Assembly (NCBI GenBank): GCA_021234155.1
Contig: JAJEKV010000013.1
Coordinates: forward strand, 1,945,565-2,009,564
DNA: 64,000 nt
Reading direction: 5' to 3'
Origin: Isoetes taiwanensis
Taxonomy: Eukaryota > Streptophyta > Lycopodiopsida > Isoetales > Isoetaceae
This document shows positions 41,770 to 51,599 of this stretch, in pieces. The position numbers and the translations under genes are program-made. The first letter of the stretch is position 1, and the number at the start of each line of letters is the position of its first letter. The notes beneath the pieces are model-generated. The model made no database searches, had not been told where the DNA came from, and saw only the letters and a list, made by a program, of their open reading frames with translations.

Positions 41770-42200
41770 TACGACTATTTTTGTTGCATTTCACCAGTGC
41801 ACCTAAGTTTTTACCATTTCACAAATGCCTTTGGTCAACTACAATGTATTTTGTATTTTGAGAAGTATTCAAATCCCTCTTAAGATTTACGTTAATTCTT
41901 CAAATGCCCTTATGTTTCTTCTAAATTCACAAAATGCCCTTACGATTTAACCAAATTATTGAAATGCTCTTGAGCAACACAATGTGAGATTTTTACAGAT
42001 GTGAATGCTGCAAGACTCACAAAATACCCTTAAGTTTTAGCAAAACAAATCAAATGCCTTGAGCCAAAACAGACACAAATCTCACATAAATACTCTTCAA
42101 CTACAATAATCACCATGGACACATTATCAACTAGATAGGTGCTTTGAATATTCGTGAATTATGGTTACTTCCCTTGCATCTACCACAACGATGAATTTCC
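41770..42200. other. Gene-free stretch with AAATGCCCTTA-type words
   Basis: CAAATGCCCTTATG, CAAAATGCCCTTACG, GAAATGCTCTTGAG and CAAAATACCCTTAAG recur between 41,898 and 42,060, like the arrays at 25.1-25.8 kb. Confidence 0.6.
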
Positions 42201-42205
42201 TTCAC

Positions 42206-43700
42206 TTATTCTTCACCCCTACGAATCCCCTTTGTCGTTGGGCATCCTGGAGGTTGTCTTGTTGCTGGAGGCAACATCGTATCTAGAACAATATGGACAA
42301 TAACAGGGTGCATGATCTCCCCATAGGTTGCAGAGTAGGAAGTGAGTAGAAAAGTGTGATGTGCATAGCTCTGGACACGCTCGTTCTTGTATAGTATTGC
42401 ACATGCTGCATATGCAAAAGGAATACCATCCTGTTGCCATCTACTGCAAGAGCACATTCTTATCCTCAAATCAACAATCCTAGATTTTGGTGACGAAATC
42501 TCATACTCAATTTTTGATGCTGCAATAATATGGAATAAGCATCCACAGTCACATGATTTCTTCACATCTTGCTCGGTAATGCCAAATATGCATACTAACC
42601 TGCCTCTATGAATCTGCTTCACGCCGGCGGTCGAGGAACCATGTCAGATTAACTCCAACATAGCTAGCATAGGCAACTCCTTAGTTTCATGAAACCAAGA
42701 ATTCTGAGATTCTGCAATGTTATAAGTTAAATGACCATACCTCTGTCCCTTGAATTTTGAGTTTACCCCATGAACATGATCATTTGCAACAAGAATCTAA
42801 GTGGTGGCCTGGGCAGCACGCATTTCACTGATCATCTCATCATATCCCTCTATAATATTGGCACGTCCTTCATTCCATAGCAAATGAACAAGTGATGTAC
42901 TCTTGAAGATCCTCCTAAGATTGTCAGCTAGATGACACATGCAATAAGCATGGAGAACTTGTGGCCAAAAAATAAGCTCAATGTCTTCCATCAAGCCTTT
43001 CTGTCTGTATGAAATGAAGGTAACCTATTGCATATGATGCATATAATTCTTTAAGTTTTGAAGGAACTATACCCAATTATCGTCATTTTGAGCATTTGCT
43101 ACGACAAAAGCAATTGAAAACAATCCATCGTTTTGATCCATTGCTGTGGCTGTCAGAAATATACCAAGATATTGTCCCTTCAAATGTATGCCATCCAAAT
43201 CTACTACTGGCCTGCAAGAAGCTAAGCCCTTCAAAAACTAGCCTTATAAGCAACAAAAATTCGAAGGAAACGATCCTCACAAGACTTTTGAACAAATGCT
43301 ATGCTTCCTAAATTTTCCTTCAAGATTTCTTCACAATATCCCTCCAATTTCTTATAGGCCTCTTTATGATCACCATAAATTTGGGAATGTGCAGTTTCTT
43401 TTGCCTTCCATGCAAGACCATAAGAAATTGTTATACCTTGTTCTCTTCTAATATAACTAATGAGATCTTTGGCCTACAAACTAGGTTGTTCTCGAAATAT
43501 TTCAATAGTGTGATTAGCGAGCCACTCTGTGCTAACTTCTTTGTTGCCTAGAAGAGCTGCTCCTGCACAGGTGTGCACAGCTTGAAACCCTTTAATTGCG
43601 CACTGGGGGCAATCATCTATGACAGATGCATGGAGAGGCCAATTACAATTCTTAGCACCATAAGTCACGATGTACCTACAATTGCAAGGAATCATAAACT
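42206..43700 (-). pseudogene. MULE (MuDR-type) transposase remnant
   Basis: The minus strand gives, in order: the N-terminal plant MuDR zinc-binding region (CNCRYIVTYGAKNCNWPLHA, CAIKGFQAVHTCAGAALL); the transposase core with RPVVDLDGIHLKGQYLGIFL, TATAMDQNDGLFSIAFVV and ANAQNDDNW; the HAYCMCHLADNLRRIFKS segment; and the SWIM zinc finger MCSCSRWQQDGIPFAYAACA with the PP..GCP tail (RQPPGCPTTKG). In the SWIM motif (CxCx..CxH) the last Cys and His are replaced by F and Y. Several stops split the frame. Terminal inverted repeats and a 9-bp target duplication, expected for MULEs, were not identified. Confidence 0.9.
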
Positions 43701-44169
43701 AGCGAATTCAATTGTAGCAAAACATTTCTCAGCATTGGCATTAAGCATTTAGATTTTGCATGAATTATACAGAACATTCTGATCAATTGCATTAAGCAAA
43801 AAATAAATTCACATAAATGAAACTAACCTTAAAACTTTGTTTCTTTGATGAAAAATGAAATTGTTGAAAAGAACTCCAAAAATGACTTGCAGTAGAATTG
43901 AGAGACTCCTACAATGAGAATTAATGTCTATATCCTCCTTGCAAACAAGACTTTTTGGAAAAAAATAGTGAGCAAAAGAATTGTTGCCCAAGATGCCCAA
44001 GAATCTTTGCCCAAGACTTTACATGTGACGAAAATCGTTGGCAATAAAATCGACTGCTTGTCCAGAGGATGGGCAACAAAATGAACCTATGCCCAGAGGT
44101 CATATGGTGATAAATTGTAATCTAGAGTAGAAATGGCAATTGGAAGTATGTACCTTTGAACTTGGCCCT

Positions 44170-45070
44170 TTACAAAGATAAAGTTCGATGATAGGACTAA
44201 CGGCAAGTGCTTATGTGACTCTTGGGAAGGATATAGTCACTGTCATACAGGGTGCTTGGGAAGCAAACAAGTGGTACAATCAATGTTGGGCTCATAACTT
44301 TGGTTTCCAAGGTGGACAAGCCAACCAATTTCTTGGATTGGAGATCCATATCCATGACAAATACCTCCTACAAAATTTTAGCCAAAATCCTGGCTAATAG
44401 GATGAACAAGATTCTCCAGATTAAGATAAATCCTGTTCAATCGGTTTTCTTCCAGCGCGAAGCATCTTGGACAACTTCATTGAGTCTATGAAGAATTGCA
44501 CTGGAATAAAGTGTCAAGACAAAACTACGTGCTTCTAAAATCAGACTTTAGAAGAGCATATGACATGATTGACTGGAATTTCCCGTAGAACTATGGCATA
44601 GATGGGGTTCTCAGGAAAAGAGATTAATAATTGCAGGCTTCAACACAACAGGATGCTCTGTTAGCTCCTTTCCCCTTTTTTGAATGTAAGAGGGGGGTAA
44701 GACAAAGGTGTCCACTAGCCCCTATCTTCTTTTTATTGTAGCAGAAATGGTTGCTCGCACCACACTAAAAATGCAAGAGAAGGGATTGATAAACAGCTTG
44801 CAGCTCCCAGACAACCTTGGAAATTTTCACTAATGCAAGACACTGATGATACGTTTGTATTTCTAAATGAACGGGACAATAGCCTTGTCAATTATATTTT
44901 TGCCCTTGAAGCTTGGTAAAGTTTTAACGTTCTTCTGAATAAGGACAGCATATTCTGGTGTTCTTCTGCTAGATATTCTAAACGAGATGCACCCTGGACA
45001 ACCACAGTCGTCGGATTCGTTGATCTTACGATCCAGATCGTATGTTGGGGCCTCTGGGCACCTCTCATTT
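44170..45070 (+). pseudogene. L1-type LINE reverse-transcriptase fragment
   Basis: The plus strand reads GLTASAYVTLGKDIVTVIQG, VGLITLVSKVDKPTNFLDWR with SISMTNTSYKILAKILANRM, INPVQSVF, then NYVLLKSDFRRAYDMIDWNF (motif A), GVRQRCPLAPIFF and TDDTFVFLNERDNSLVNYIF (motif C region, with TDD where YADD is usual), and NVLLNKDSIFWC. Frames shift several times. Plant L1 elements encode this domain in ORF2; the endonuclease and 3' end are missing. It is unrelated in sequence detail to the LINE at 22-23.7 kb. Confidence 0.88.
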
Positions 45071-45089
45071 TGCTTATAGTCATTTATAT

Positions 45090-45275
45090 TTGGAGGCGCC
45101 TATGATTTTGAAATATGAAATACGATTTCGCCTAAGGTTTTTGAGGGAATACCGAACCTCTATACGACTTTGCCTAAGATTTTAGAATATGAAATACGGG
45201 GGCTCGAACCTCTACCAAAATAACTCAATGTCCTAATAAGACTATCTTAACCAATATACCCAGTGAGCTAATGTG
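45090..45275 (-). mobile_element. tRNA-derived SINE-like remnant
   Basis: On the minus strand TAGCTCACTGGGTA (45,272-45,259) resembles a pol III A box and GGTTCGAGCCC (45,210-45,200) matches the B box. They are about 60 bp apart, and no cloverleaf with a stable acceptor stem can be drawn. Downstream, GAAATATGAAATACG-like units are duplicated (45,104 and 45,186). The combination suggests a tRNA-headed SINE rather than a tRNA gene. Confidence 0.45.
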
Positions 45276-46054
45276 ATTATTTTTTATCTTGAATCTATGT
45301 TTTTTTTTTATAATAACCCATTCAATTGTTTTAGGAATATATGGTCTATGGTTTCAGGAATTGTTATTTTTACATCCATATCAAATCCCCCTGGCACCCC
45401 CTGTTATTTTGCTACATATGGAGAAGTGTACTATTATCTCAGATTCAGGAAAGGATTCAATGTGTACGATAAAAGTAAATGGCCACCAATTTGTCGTCAA
45501 GTTGCTTAGACTGCCCCTGAACTTGGATTGCAATTCCCTGACTCTGGAATCAGGGGTAAAAACTTCAGAATCAGGGATAGAAGCATCGGAATGAGAGGTA
45601 AATGATCAGAATGTAATGTAAATCCTCAAGAATGCAAGGTAAGTTCAAGAACGGCCGCCACTGTTGAGCTTGGTAGAAGTTCAGGAAAAGAAACTAGGCT
45701 AGATGGCGCAGTGCCATTGACAGATATGACAGAATGCAAACCGAAGTTGCATTTACGTCAGTTTCTTTCGGGAAAGGTACTTTTCTTAAAACATTAAACT
45801 TTATGAGGGAACACATCCGTGGAACTTTTTTTGTTAACACGCATGTTTTGGATTTAAACCGGTAGTCTGCAAAGACTTCTAGGGAATTTCTCGAACCATT
45901 TACGTGAGGGGCATGTTTTGTACAACGGATGAAAATTTGAGATTTTTGGGGATATAAGGGTCGTTACACAATGGCCGTTATGTTAGGTTAAATTGCTAAC
46001 GTAACGGAATTTCCTTTATGTTAGGGTAATATAACATGAAGATTTTACTTCACA

Positions 46055-46260
46055 CTCACAGTTAGATTAAAATTTAATATAACAGAAACCGTTAAATCTT
46101 GCTTCACTGACTGTCACGCCGCTAGGTTAAAAATTAATATAACGGAAACCGTTAAATATTACTTTACACTGACTGTCACGTCGTTATGTTAAGAGTTAAC
46201 ATAACGGAAACTGTTAAATATTGCTTCACACTCACGTCGTTAGGTTAAAAATTAAATTGC
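46055..46260. repeat. About 65-bp tandem repeats, 3.5 copies
   Basis: AGGTTAAAAATTAATATAAC followed by GGAAACCGTTAAAT and CACTGACTGTCACG recurs with small changes from 46,055 to 46,260. It lies directly upstream of the snoRNA promoter region. Confidence 0.85.
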
Positions 46261-46390
46261 AAATGGAGCTTAGCGAAACCACAACGGTTAAACCTTGATA
46301 GGCTAAATATGACCTAAGATGTCAAAAGAAAGATAACGGTTGCCCCTTCTATTAGCAGGGGCCGATAACGGAGCCGGATTCCCCTCATCT

Positions 46391-46411
46391 AACCCTAAAT
46401 TAAAACCCTAA
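46391..46411 (+). promoter_or_regulatory. Telo-box promoter motifs of the snoRNA cluster
   Basis: AACCCTAA (46,391-46,398) and AAACCCTAA (46,403-46,411) are telo-boxes, common in plant promoters of ribosome-biogenesis and snoRNA genes. They lie about 100 bp before the first snoRNA, on its strand, with a pyrimidine-rich segment between. A site II (TGGGCY) motif, often paired with telo-boxes, was not found. Confidence 0.6.
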
Positions 46412-46507
46412 ACCTAAATGCATATATCAGGACGAAGAGCTCCCGGTCTTTTCCATCCCCTTCTTCTCTTATATTTTCGTGTATTATTCATAGTGTGTTT
46501 TATCTGC

Positions 46508-46626
46508 GGTCTATGATGATAATCTTAAGGCTTGTTTCTCAAACATTCGCAGTGGCCGCCCGAGAGTTCTCGCCTTGCAAGGCTTGAGTGCTGATGCGGT
46601 TTAATCTTCCTTGGATATCTGAGACC
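46508..46626 (+). ncRNA. U14: Box C/D snoRNA U14
   Basis: U14 is needed for 18S rRNA processing and guides 2'-O-methylation of 18S rRNA. The terminal stem GGTC/GACC encloses C box ATGATGA (46,513-46,519) and D box CTGA (46,619-46,622). Just before box D, CTTCCTTGGAT is complementary to the conserved 18S sequence ATCCAAGGAAG; the base five from box D pairs with a C, as for the known U14 target. CATTCGCAGT at 46,544-46,553 matches the start of U14 domain A, which pairs with the 5' part of 18S rRNA, although the sequence after it departs from that element. The middle forms a hairpin-prone plant-specific domain (CCTTGCAAGG). It is the first member of a cluster of five on the same strand. Confidence 0.85.
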
Positions 46627-46757
46627 AGAAATTTTAGTCTCTTCAGGAGGTAAGCTAGGATGTTCTTGCAGAAATTTGAACCTGATTCACGTTACAACGT
46701 GGTGTGGATATACTAAGCTGAGCTTATCGGTCCATTGTTGAAAAGTGTTTTGGATAT

Positions 46758-46849
46758 TGTTGGCAGTGATGATTTGCATAGTTCATATGAGCATTTTGTG
46801 CTCTGATTACTCTGCTTACTTTGTCTTTCGCTCCTATCTGATGCCAGCA
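46758..46849 (+). ncRNA. Box C/D snoRNA, 25S rRNA guide (snR39b-like)
   Basis: An 8-bp terminal stem, TGTTGGCA/TGCCAGCA (one G-U), encloses C box GTGATGA (46,766-46,772) and D box CTGA (46,838-46,841). The 13 or so bases before box D, GTCTTTCGCTCCTA, pair with the conserved LSU sequence TAGGGGCGAAAGAC (one G-U). The base five from box D then faces a G, the site methylated by yeast snR39b and its relatives. An internal CTGA (46,802-46,805) may be box D'. Length is 92 nt. Confidence 0.8.
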
Positions 46850-46909
46850 TAACCGAAGCCTTTTTTTTTCCTTTTCCTGTTTTGTTTTACTGAAAATTTG
46901 TGATTTTGG

Positions 46910-46990
46910 TGGTTCACAATGATGATATAACTGTGACCTGATGGATTTCCATATGTGGGCACAACCCTCTAAGAAGCACTGAGTGAACCA
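46910..46990 (+). ncRNA. Box C/D snoRNA, 18S rRNA guide (U61-like target)
   Basis: A perfect 8-bp terminal stem, TGGTTCAC/GTGAACCA, encloses C box ATGATGA (46,919-46,925) and D box CTGA (46,979-46,982). CCCTCTAAGAAGC before box D pairs with the conserved 18S sequence GCTTCTTAGAGGG without mismatch. The base five from box D faces a U, consistent with the methylated uridine guided by U61 in other eukaryotes; the identity with U61 is inferred from the target only. Length is 81 nt. Confidence 0.85.
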
Positions 46991-47010
46991 TTTCTCATAC
47001 TTTGTTTTGG

Positions 47011-47092
47011 ATCTTCGCTATGATGATCACTTGAATCTGTCAATCCTCTGAACCTTGATGAGCCGATATATTATTTAGATCTGAGTGAAGAT
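47011..47092 (+). ncRNA. Box C/D snoRNA, 18S rRNA guide at box D'
   Basis: An 8-bp stem, ATCTTCGC/GTGAAGAT (one G-U), encloses C box ATGATGA (47,020-47,026), D' box CTGA (47,048-47,051), a C' box TGATGAG and D box CTGA (47,081-47,084). The 12 bases before D', TCTGTCAATCCT, pair with the universally conserved 18S sequence AGGATTGACAGA; the base five from D' faces a U. I found no rRNA match for the guide before box D. Length is 82 nt. Confidence 0.85.
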
Positions 47093-47544
47093 TTTATGTC
47101 TGTTAGGTTTAGTCTTTACCCAGTTTCTAGTTTTCATAGGGCTCAAGATCTTCGTTCTGTTATGTTCCATTACAACATGACGAACAGGCTTCAAGTAAGT
47201 ATCGAACTTTTGACAATTTACAAGCTTTAAAAACGTTTTAGTATCAAAGCACTAAAAAAGCAGCGAGGACGGAATTTGTTAATCCTTGTTGAAGAACCAG
47301 TGCAAAATTTAAACTGGTTCACATGACAGACGTCCTAGTTGTCAATGAAGAATGTCTTGTCTTATGATCCTACAGTTAATTTTCTTAATTTGATTGCATT
47401 CTGAAGGAAAGAGTGTGGCTTTGGTGATTTAAACCCTGAAGTCGCTTAGTTATCCTTCTTCAATCGACTTTAGTTGCCTTTTAAAGTAGGCCAGTTTTTA
47501 TTTCTGGTTTGCGTCGGAGGGCATCCACAACTAACTAAAAAAGA

Positions 47545-47631
47545 GCACTATGATGATGGTATGGCGGAGATTGGTGGCTTTTGTCACCATGTTCCTATCC
47601 AAGAAAAACGACTTCTTCTTCCACTGAGTGC
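47545..47631 (+). ncRNA. Candidate box C/D snoRNA, target unknown
   Basis: GCAC/GTGC flank C box ATGATGA (47,550-47,556) and D box CTGA (47,624-47,627) with normal C/D length (87 nt) and position, on the strand of the four better-supported snoRNAs. The segment before box D, ACGACTTCTTCTTCCA, has no rRNA complement that I recall. The terminal stem is short. Chance occurrence cannot be excluded. Confidence 0.5.
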
Positions 47632-47659
47632 CATTTCTGCAAGTTTTATTGTATAGAAT

Positions 47660-48845
47660 ATTTCTTTTAGTTGTCCTCTTGACTTTGTTGCTTGTCTTTG
47701 TTTATTCCAGTCATAGCAGCCAGTGAAAGAAATATTAGTTTATTACACAGTCCAAATACATTACTGGTTCCGCTCTAATATTGGTTCACTTACACTAGTC
47801 CAAATAGGTTAGCCATTAGTTAATTTTGTTGTAGACAGGTATTTTTGGACTCCAGAAGGTGGGTCATCTGAACCTTCTGAAAAAAAAAAACTTTTAGCTT
47901 GCAGTAAAAATTTTTGATGTTTGAAATCTATGCATAACATTTCCGAAAATGCGACCAAGAATGATAGTAGATGACCTATAAAACATGTGAAAGAAAACGA
48001 AGCTGCAGTAAAAAAAGTGCTGATATATTAAACCAACGCCGTAAACATTGCTGATTTCTTTAATCAATGCCAGAAACAATGCTGATTTCTTGAATATGTC
48101 ATAGGGTTTGATAAGCAAAAAATTTTGTTATTGCAAAATGCTGTTGCTGGCCCTTCCACGAGTTACCTAGCCCTAGACTGGTCTGAGCTTAACAATACCG
48201 AAAACATGCAGCGTTGGAGAAACCTTTTCCCTCCTATCCGAAAATTTTCTATTGTTTTCTCACCCAATCGGAATTTTTAAGTTAGAATGGATCGTTCCTG
48301 CAAATAACATTCACACAAACAAAATTCACAATCGGATCTCATTTTACCAAGACAAAGAGAACTCAAAGTATATTATAATTTCCACAGCAGTCATAAAATA
48401 TGGCTGTCATATACCATATAAGACACCATTTGTGACTCCAAGGCTAAAATGAGACACACAAATCTAAACTTGTTTTTCCACTGCATGGTAGTCATAAAAT
48501 ATGACACCACTAAAATGCTAGTGGAAAAGCATGAAAAAGACTAGGTGTCTAATTTTACGGCAGGGGAAATTCCCCGGAATAAAATAAGATTCCATTTGGT
48601 ATTCAAACCTATTCCGAACCTAAATAAGACATGTCTTATTTTTATAGTGGAAATGTGATTTACTTTTAAGACAATAGGTGGCCAAACATCATTGGATAAA
48701 ATATGTGACTTTTAGAGATAAGACTACCGTGGAAAAAGGGCCTAATTCACTACCACTATTCACCAAGCACTCAATAGCTATAATATCAGATTAAAATCAA
48801 ATTAAAATGCTATATTGAAGCAAAGAATGATACTTAAGAATACAA
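47660..48845. other. Stretch without a supported gene
   Basis: A partly repeated phrase, GCTGATTTCTT, occurs at 48,051 and 48,081. AATACGACACC/ATAAAATATGGCTGTCAT-like words recur at 48,394 and 48,493. No coding region or RNA gene is seen. Confidence 0.4.
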
Positions 48846-48873
48846 CTAGTAAACGTGTGCCCGGCGTTGCCGG
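48846..48873 (-). mobile_element. Helitron 3' terminus
   Basis: Read on the minus strand, a hairpin CCGGC-AAC-GCCGG is followed after 11 bases by CTAG, and the next base is T. This is the Helitron signature: subterminal hairpin, CTRR end, insertion between A and T. The element body therefore extends to higher coordinates. Its TC 5' end was not found, and no Rep/helicase frame is visible nearby, so it would be a non-autonomous copy. Exons of an unrecognised gene lie 280-2,640 bp inside on the same strand. Confidence 0.7.
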
Positions 48874-49129
48874 ACTAATGTCCTGACATGTATTTTTACT
48901 CGACTTCTTAACGTCCATAAGTGCACTTCGACAACAACACATGTTGATATTGGCAAGAATGAACATTTTTTGCTTTTGTGGTTTTGTTCTTGAAGTTGTT
49001 TAAGAGCAGTATCATCAATGTATTAACTTTGTGTTTATGGATTTCAGAAGAGTAGTTAAGTTAATTCAACAAAAAATAGGTACATAAATGCAAAACACAA
49101 AATTTCGTTTTGGTTCATTGGTGTACTTT

Positions 49130-51490
49130 AGTTCATGATGGAACTCTAAATATGCATCTCCACATGGCGCACATCACTACCAACAAATAATATCTTACCC
49201 GGGGTAAAAGCGAAATGCACAGGCAAGTCATTGATTTGAACTGCCCACGATGTCTCACGACTATCAAGCACGTCAGACAACTCATCCCGAATGTAGGCTC
49301 GTATAATAGAATCAGATACCTAAACAACCTAAAAATGACATGTTTCGCTCACTGAGAAAATAAAGATGACATTGTCATAACTGTCAAAGGCTTCGCTTCC
49401 ACTCATTATTTCGATGAGTAGCCCAAGCTCCTCTTTCAACAGACAACTCAAAGTTTTCCCTATAATTGCTACTGTTGACAATAAAGTATCTAAAAAACAA
49501 AAGATACATAATGATGCTTACATCCAAACTTGTAATTTGAAAAACATTAAAAACCAAAATGTAAAAGCACTTTGCTTGCATGCTGCAACATAAAATTTAG
49601 GAAACTTAAAGAGGGTATTATTGCACTTTCTGAAACATTACATGTCTGATGCTCTCTTGATATATTTGCAATTATCAGTTATCAAGTAGAGCTCCAATAT
49701 ACATCGTTATCATGTGAAATGACAAAAAGAAAAGAGTGCAGAGAAGACAAAGTGCTATAGTATTTTCCAAAGATTGCACTTACAAAAATGACAATAGGTT
49801 TTCCAACTTACATCAGAATTCAGATACAACTTCTGAATTAGTGCCATAAGAAAAAGGTTTTGCATTGCCATATATAGAGAATCCAAGTTATGCTTTCTGC
49901 TCTGCACTGAGTTTGCTGCAGTTACAAATAACGACTCCAACTTGCAAGTCTAAACTTGAGTGTAGTCAATTTTAAAATTAGTGTCATAACCAACATCTCT
50001 TGCATTGCCTGGTTCTATTCCTAGAATTGTTCTATTCCTAGAATTGTGACAGTAGGCACATAATGGCACCATGATGGTTTTATAAAACCCCATCTTCTTG
50101 TTGAACAATGTTCTCAGAATCCAAATTTTAGCATCCTCGTAGCTCCCAAAGCTTTCTCTAGAAATCTATAGCGAGTTATTGCAGGACATGCTAATACAGT
50201 TAGGTGTTCCTGGCAAAGTAAATCTAGTAGACATGAGAAAAGTAATTGATAAGGTGAGAAAGTGATTGATGCAATAGACCCCATCCTTTCTTCTTCTTGT
50301 CAACATTCAGGTGGCTTCAGCTCCATACAAAATAAAAGTACCATCTTCAAATTAGAATCCATTCTGAAACAGCATACAATGCTTTAACTAAATGAAAATG
50401 AATGAATGTATGCCTGGAAACTCCTTGGGACTGCTAGAGATAATAGAAGCTTAACCAAAAACATAATGGAACTAAAAGATACTACATGTTTGGGCCAGCT
50501 GAGATGCACATGCTTTGAGAAGAAATCACGAAGAATCTGGAGCACACCTACTTCGCAAAGTCCAAAAGATACAAAATGCCTTGAACAGAGGTTCTGCTAT
50601 CATCTGCAACACAAAAACATAAGGATGCAAGCAAGTTAAAGCCCGCCTCCTAAATGTGGTCAAGGCCACGCACTTTGAAAAACAATGTTGAGCACAAAAA
50701 TTGGGATAAAATCTGCTTACCAAGATACTCCAGGAGAACAAAAGCACTTTTCCAGCTTGAAATGGCTTGCTCAAGTTGTTTTTGGGGACTTCGGGTAACA
50801 TTCAATTTGATATGAAAATGGCCCCAAAATAAGAACAATGAAATTATGCAATAGAAGTATACCTTGCATGCGGGATTGCCTTGCAAAAATGCAATGCAAT
50901 GTTGGGTTCCTTTGTGACAGAGCAGCAGATTCTCGGATTCTCCATCCTAAAGAATCCTACAGTAATTGCTTAAAAAGTAGGTGATTAGAAAACTCTGCAA
51001 TTCTAAGATTCAGAATTCTGTGCTTAGAAAAAGAACCCTGTGATTTAAAAACCCTGCTACATGGGCAAGTCAATGCGAAATTTTATTCAGTCAATCTCTA
51101 TGATAGATCAGGATTACTATCCAGAATATTTTGGAAAAATGATAATGGTTAATGCACCTATGCCACATAATGGATTTGGAAAAAGTTCTTATGCAGGTCC
51201 TTGGAATGAATCAGGTACCAGAATTCTGATAATTCTGTTTAGTCTACAGCTAAAGGACCTGCACTAAAGAACATGTCTAGTAACTGCCATCCTGAAGCAC
51301 ACACTTCAAAAAAGAAAAAAAAAATAGAGTAGAACAAAAAGAAGCTAGAAAAAACATCTTACCAAAAAATCTGGTCGGGATCTTCCATAATCAAATGCCT
51401 GGCTGCAAAAGCTTTGAATAATAGAGATATGGAGCTCCGAATTGAGGCTTCTGTGTTCCGGCCTTAGCATCGTTTCTATAAATCTAGAAA
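49130..51490 (-). pseudogene. Unrecognised multi-exon gene or Helitron-captured gene fragment
   Basis: Several protein-like blocks on the minus strand end at splice-like sites. FIETMLRPEHRSLNSELHIS and IIQSFCSQAFDYGRSRPDFL end at TTTTTTG|GTAAGA (about 51,362). ENLLLCHKGTQHCIAFLQGN with PACK ends at CAAG|GTATAC (about 50,864). SPQKQLEQAISSWKSAFVLL with EYLG ends at CTTG|GTAAGC. Then come DDSRTSVQGILYLLDFAK, VLQILRDFFSKHVHLSWPKH, SRKHNLDSLYMAMQNLFLMA with LIQKLYLNSD ending at GAT|GTAAGT, VAIIGKTLSCLLKEELGLLI, and SIIRAYIRDELSDVLDSRET (about 49,310-49,140). The blocks are leucine-rich and helical, like an ARM/HEAT-type protein. I cannot name it. A few frame breaks and the Helitron end in the same orientation suggest a captured, non-functional copy, but a live gene is not excluded. 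Confidence 0.55.
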
Positions 51491-51599
51491 GGAAGAAACA
51501 GACGGATTGGCAGCAGAGAAATCTGAACGGATGGTGGATTCTAAAAAAAACCCAGAAAGATGGAATACATTGTATCTTAAGCTTCTTTTGTTTCAGCAA

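Noticed and set aside
45196-45275. tRNA gene on the minus strand
   Set aside because: B-box-like and A-box-like words exist, but no acceptor stem or anticodon arm can be drawn and the spacing is too long. A SINE remnant fits better.
46740-46810. Shorter version of the second snoRNA ending at the CTGA of 46,802
   Set aside because: That CTGA lacks a pairing terminal stem and would give a ~45-nt RNA. The CTGA at 46,838 has an 8-bp stem and a guide that fits 25S rRNA.
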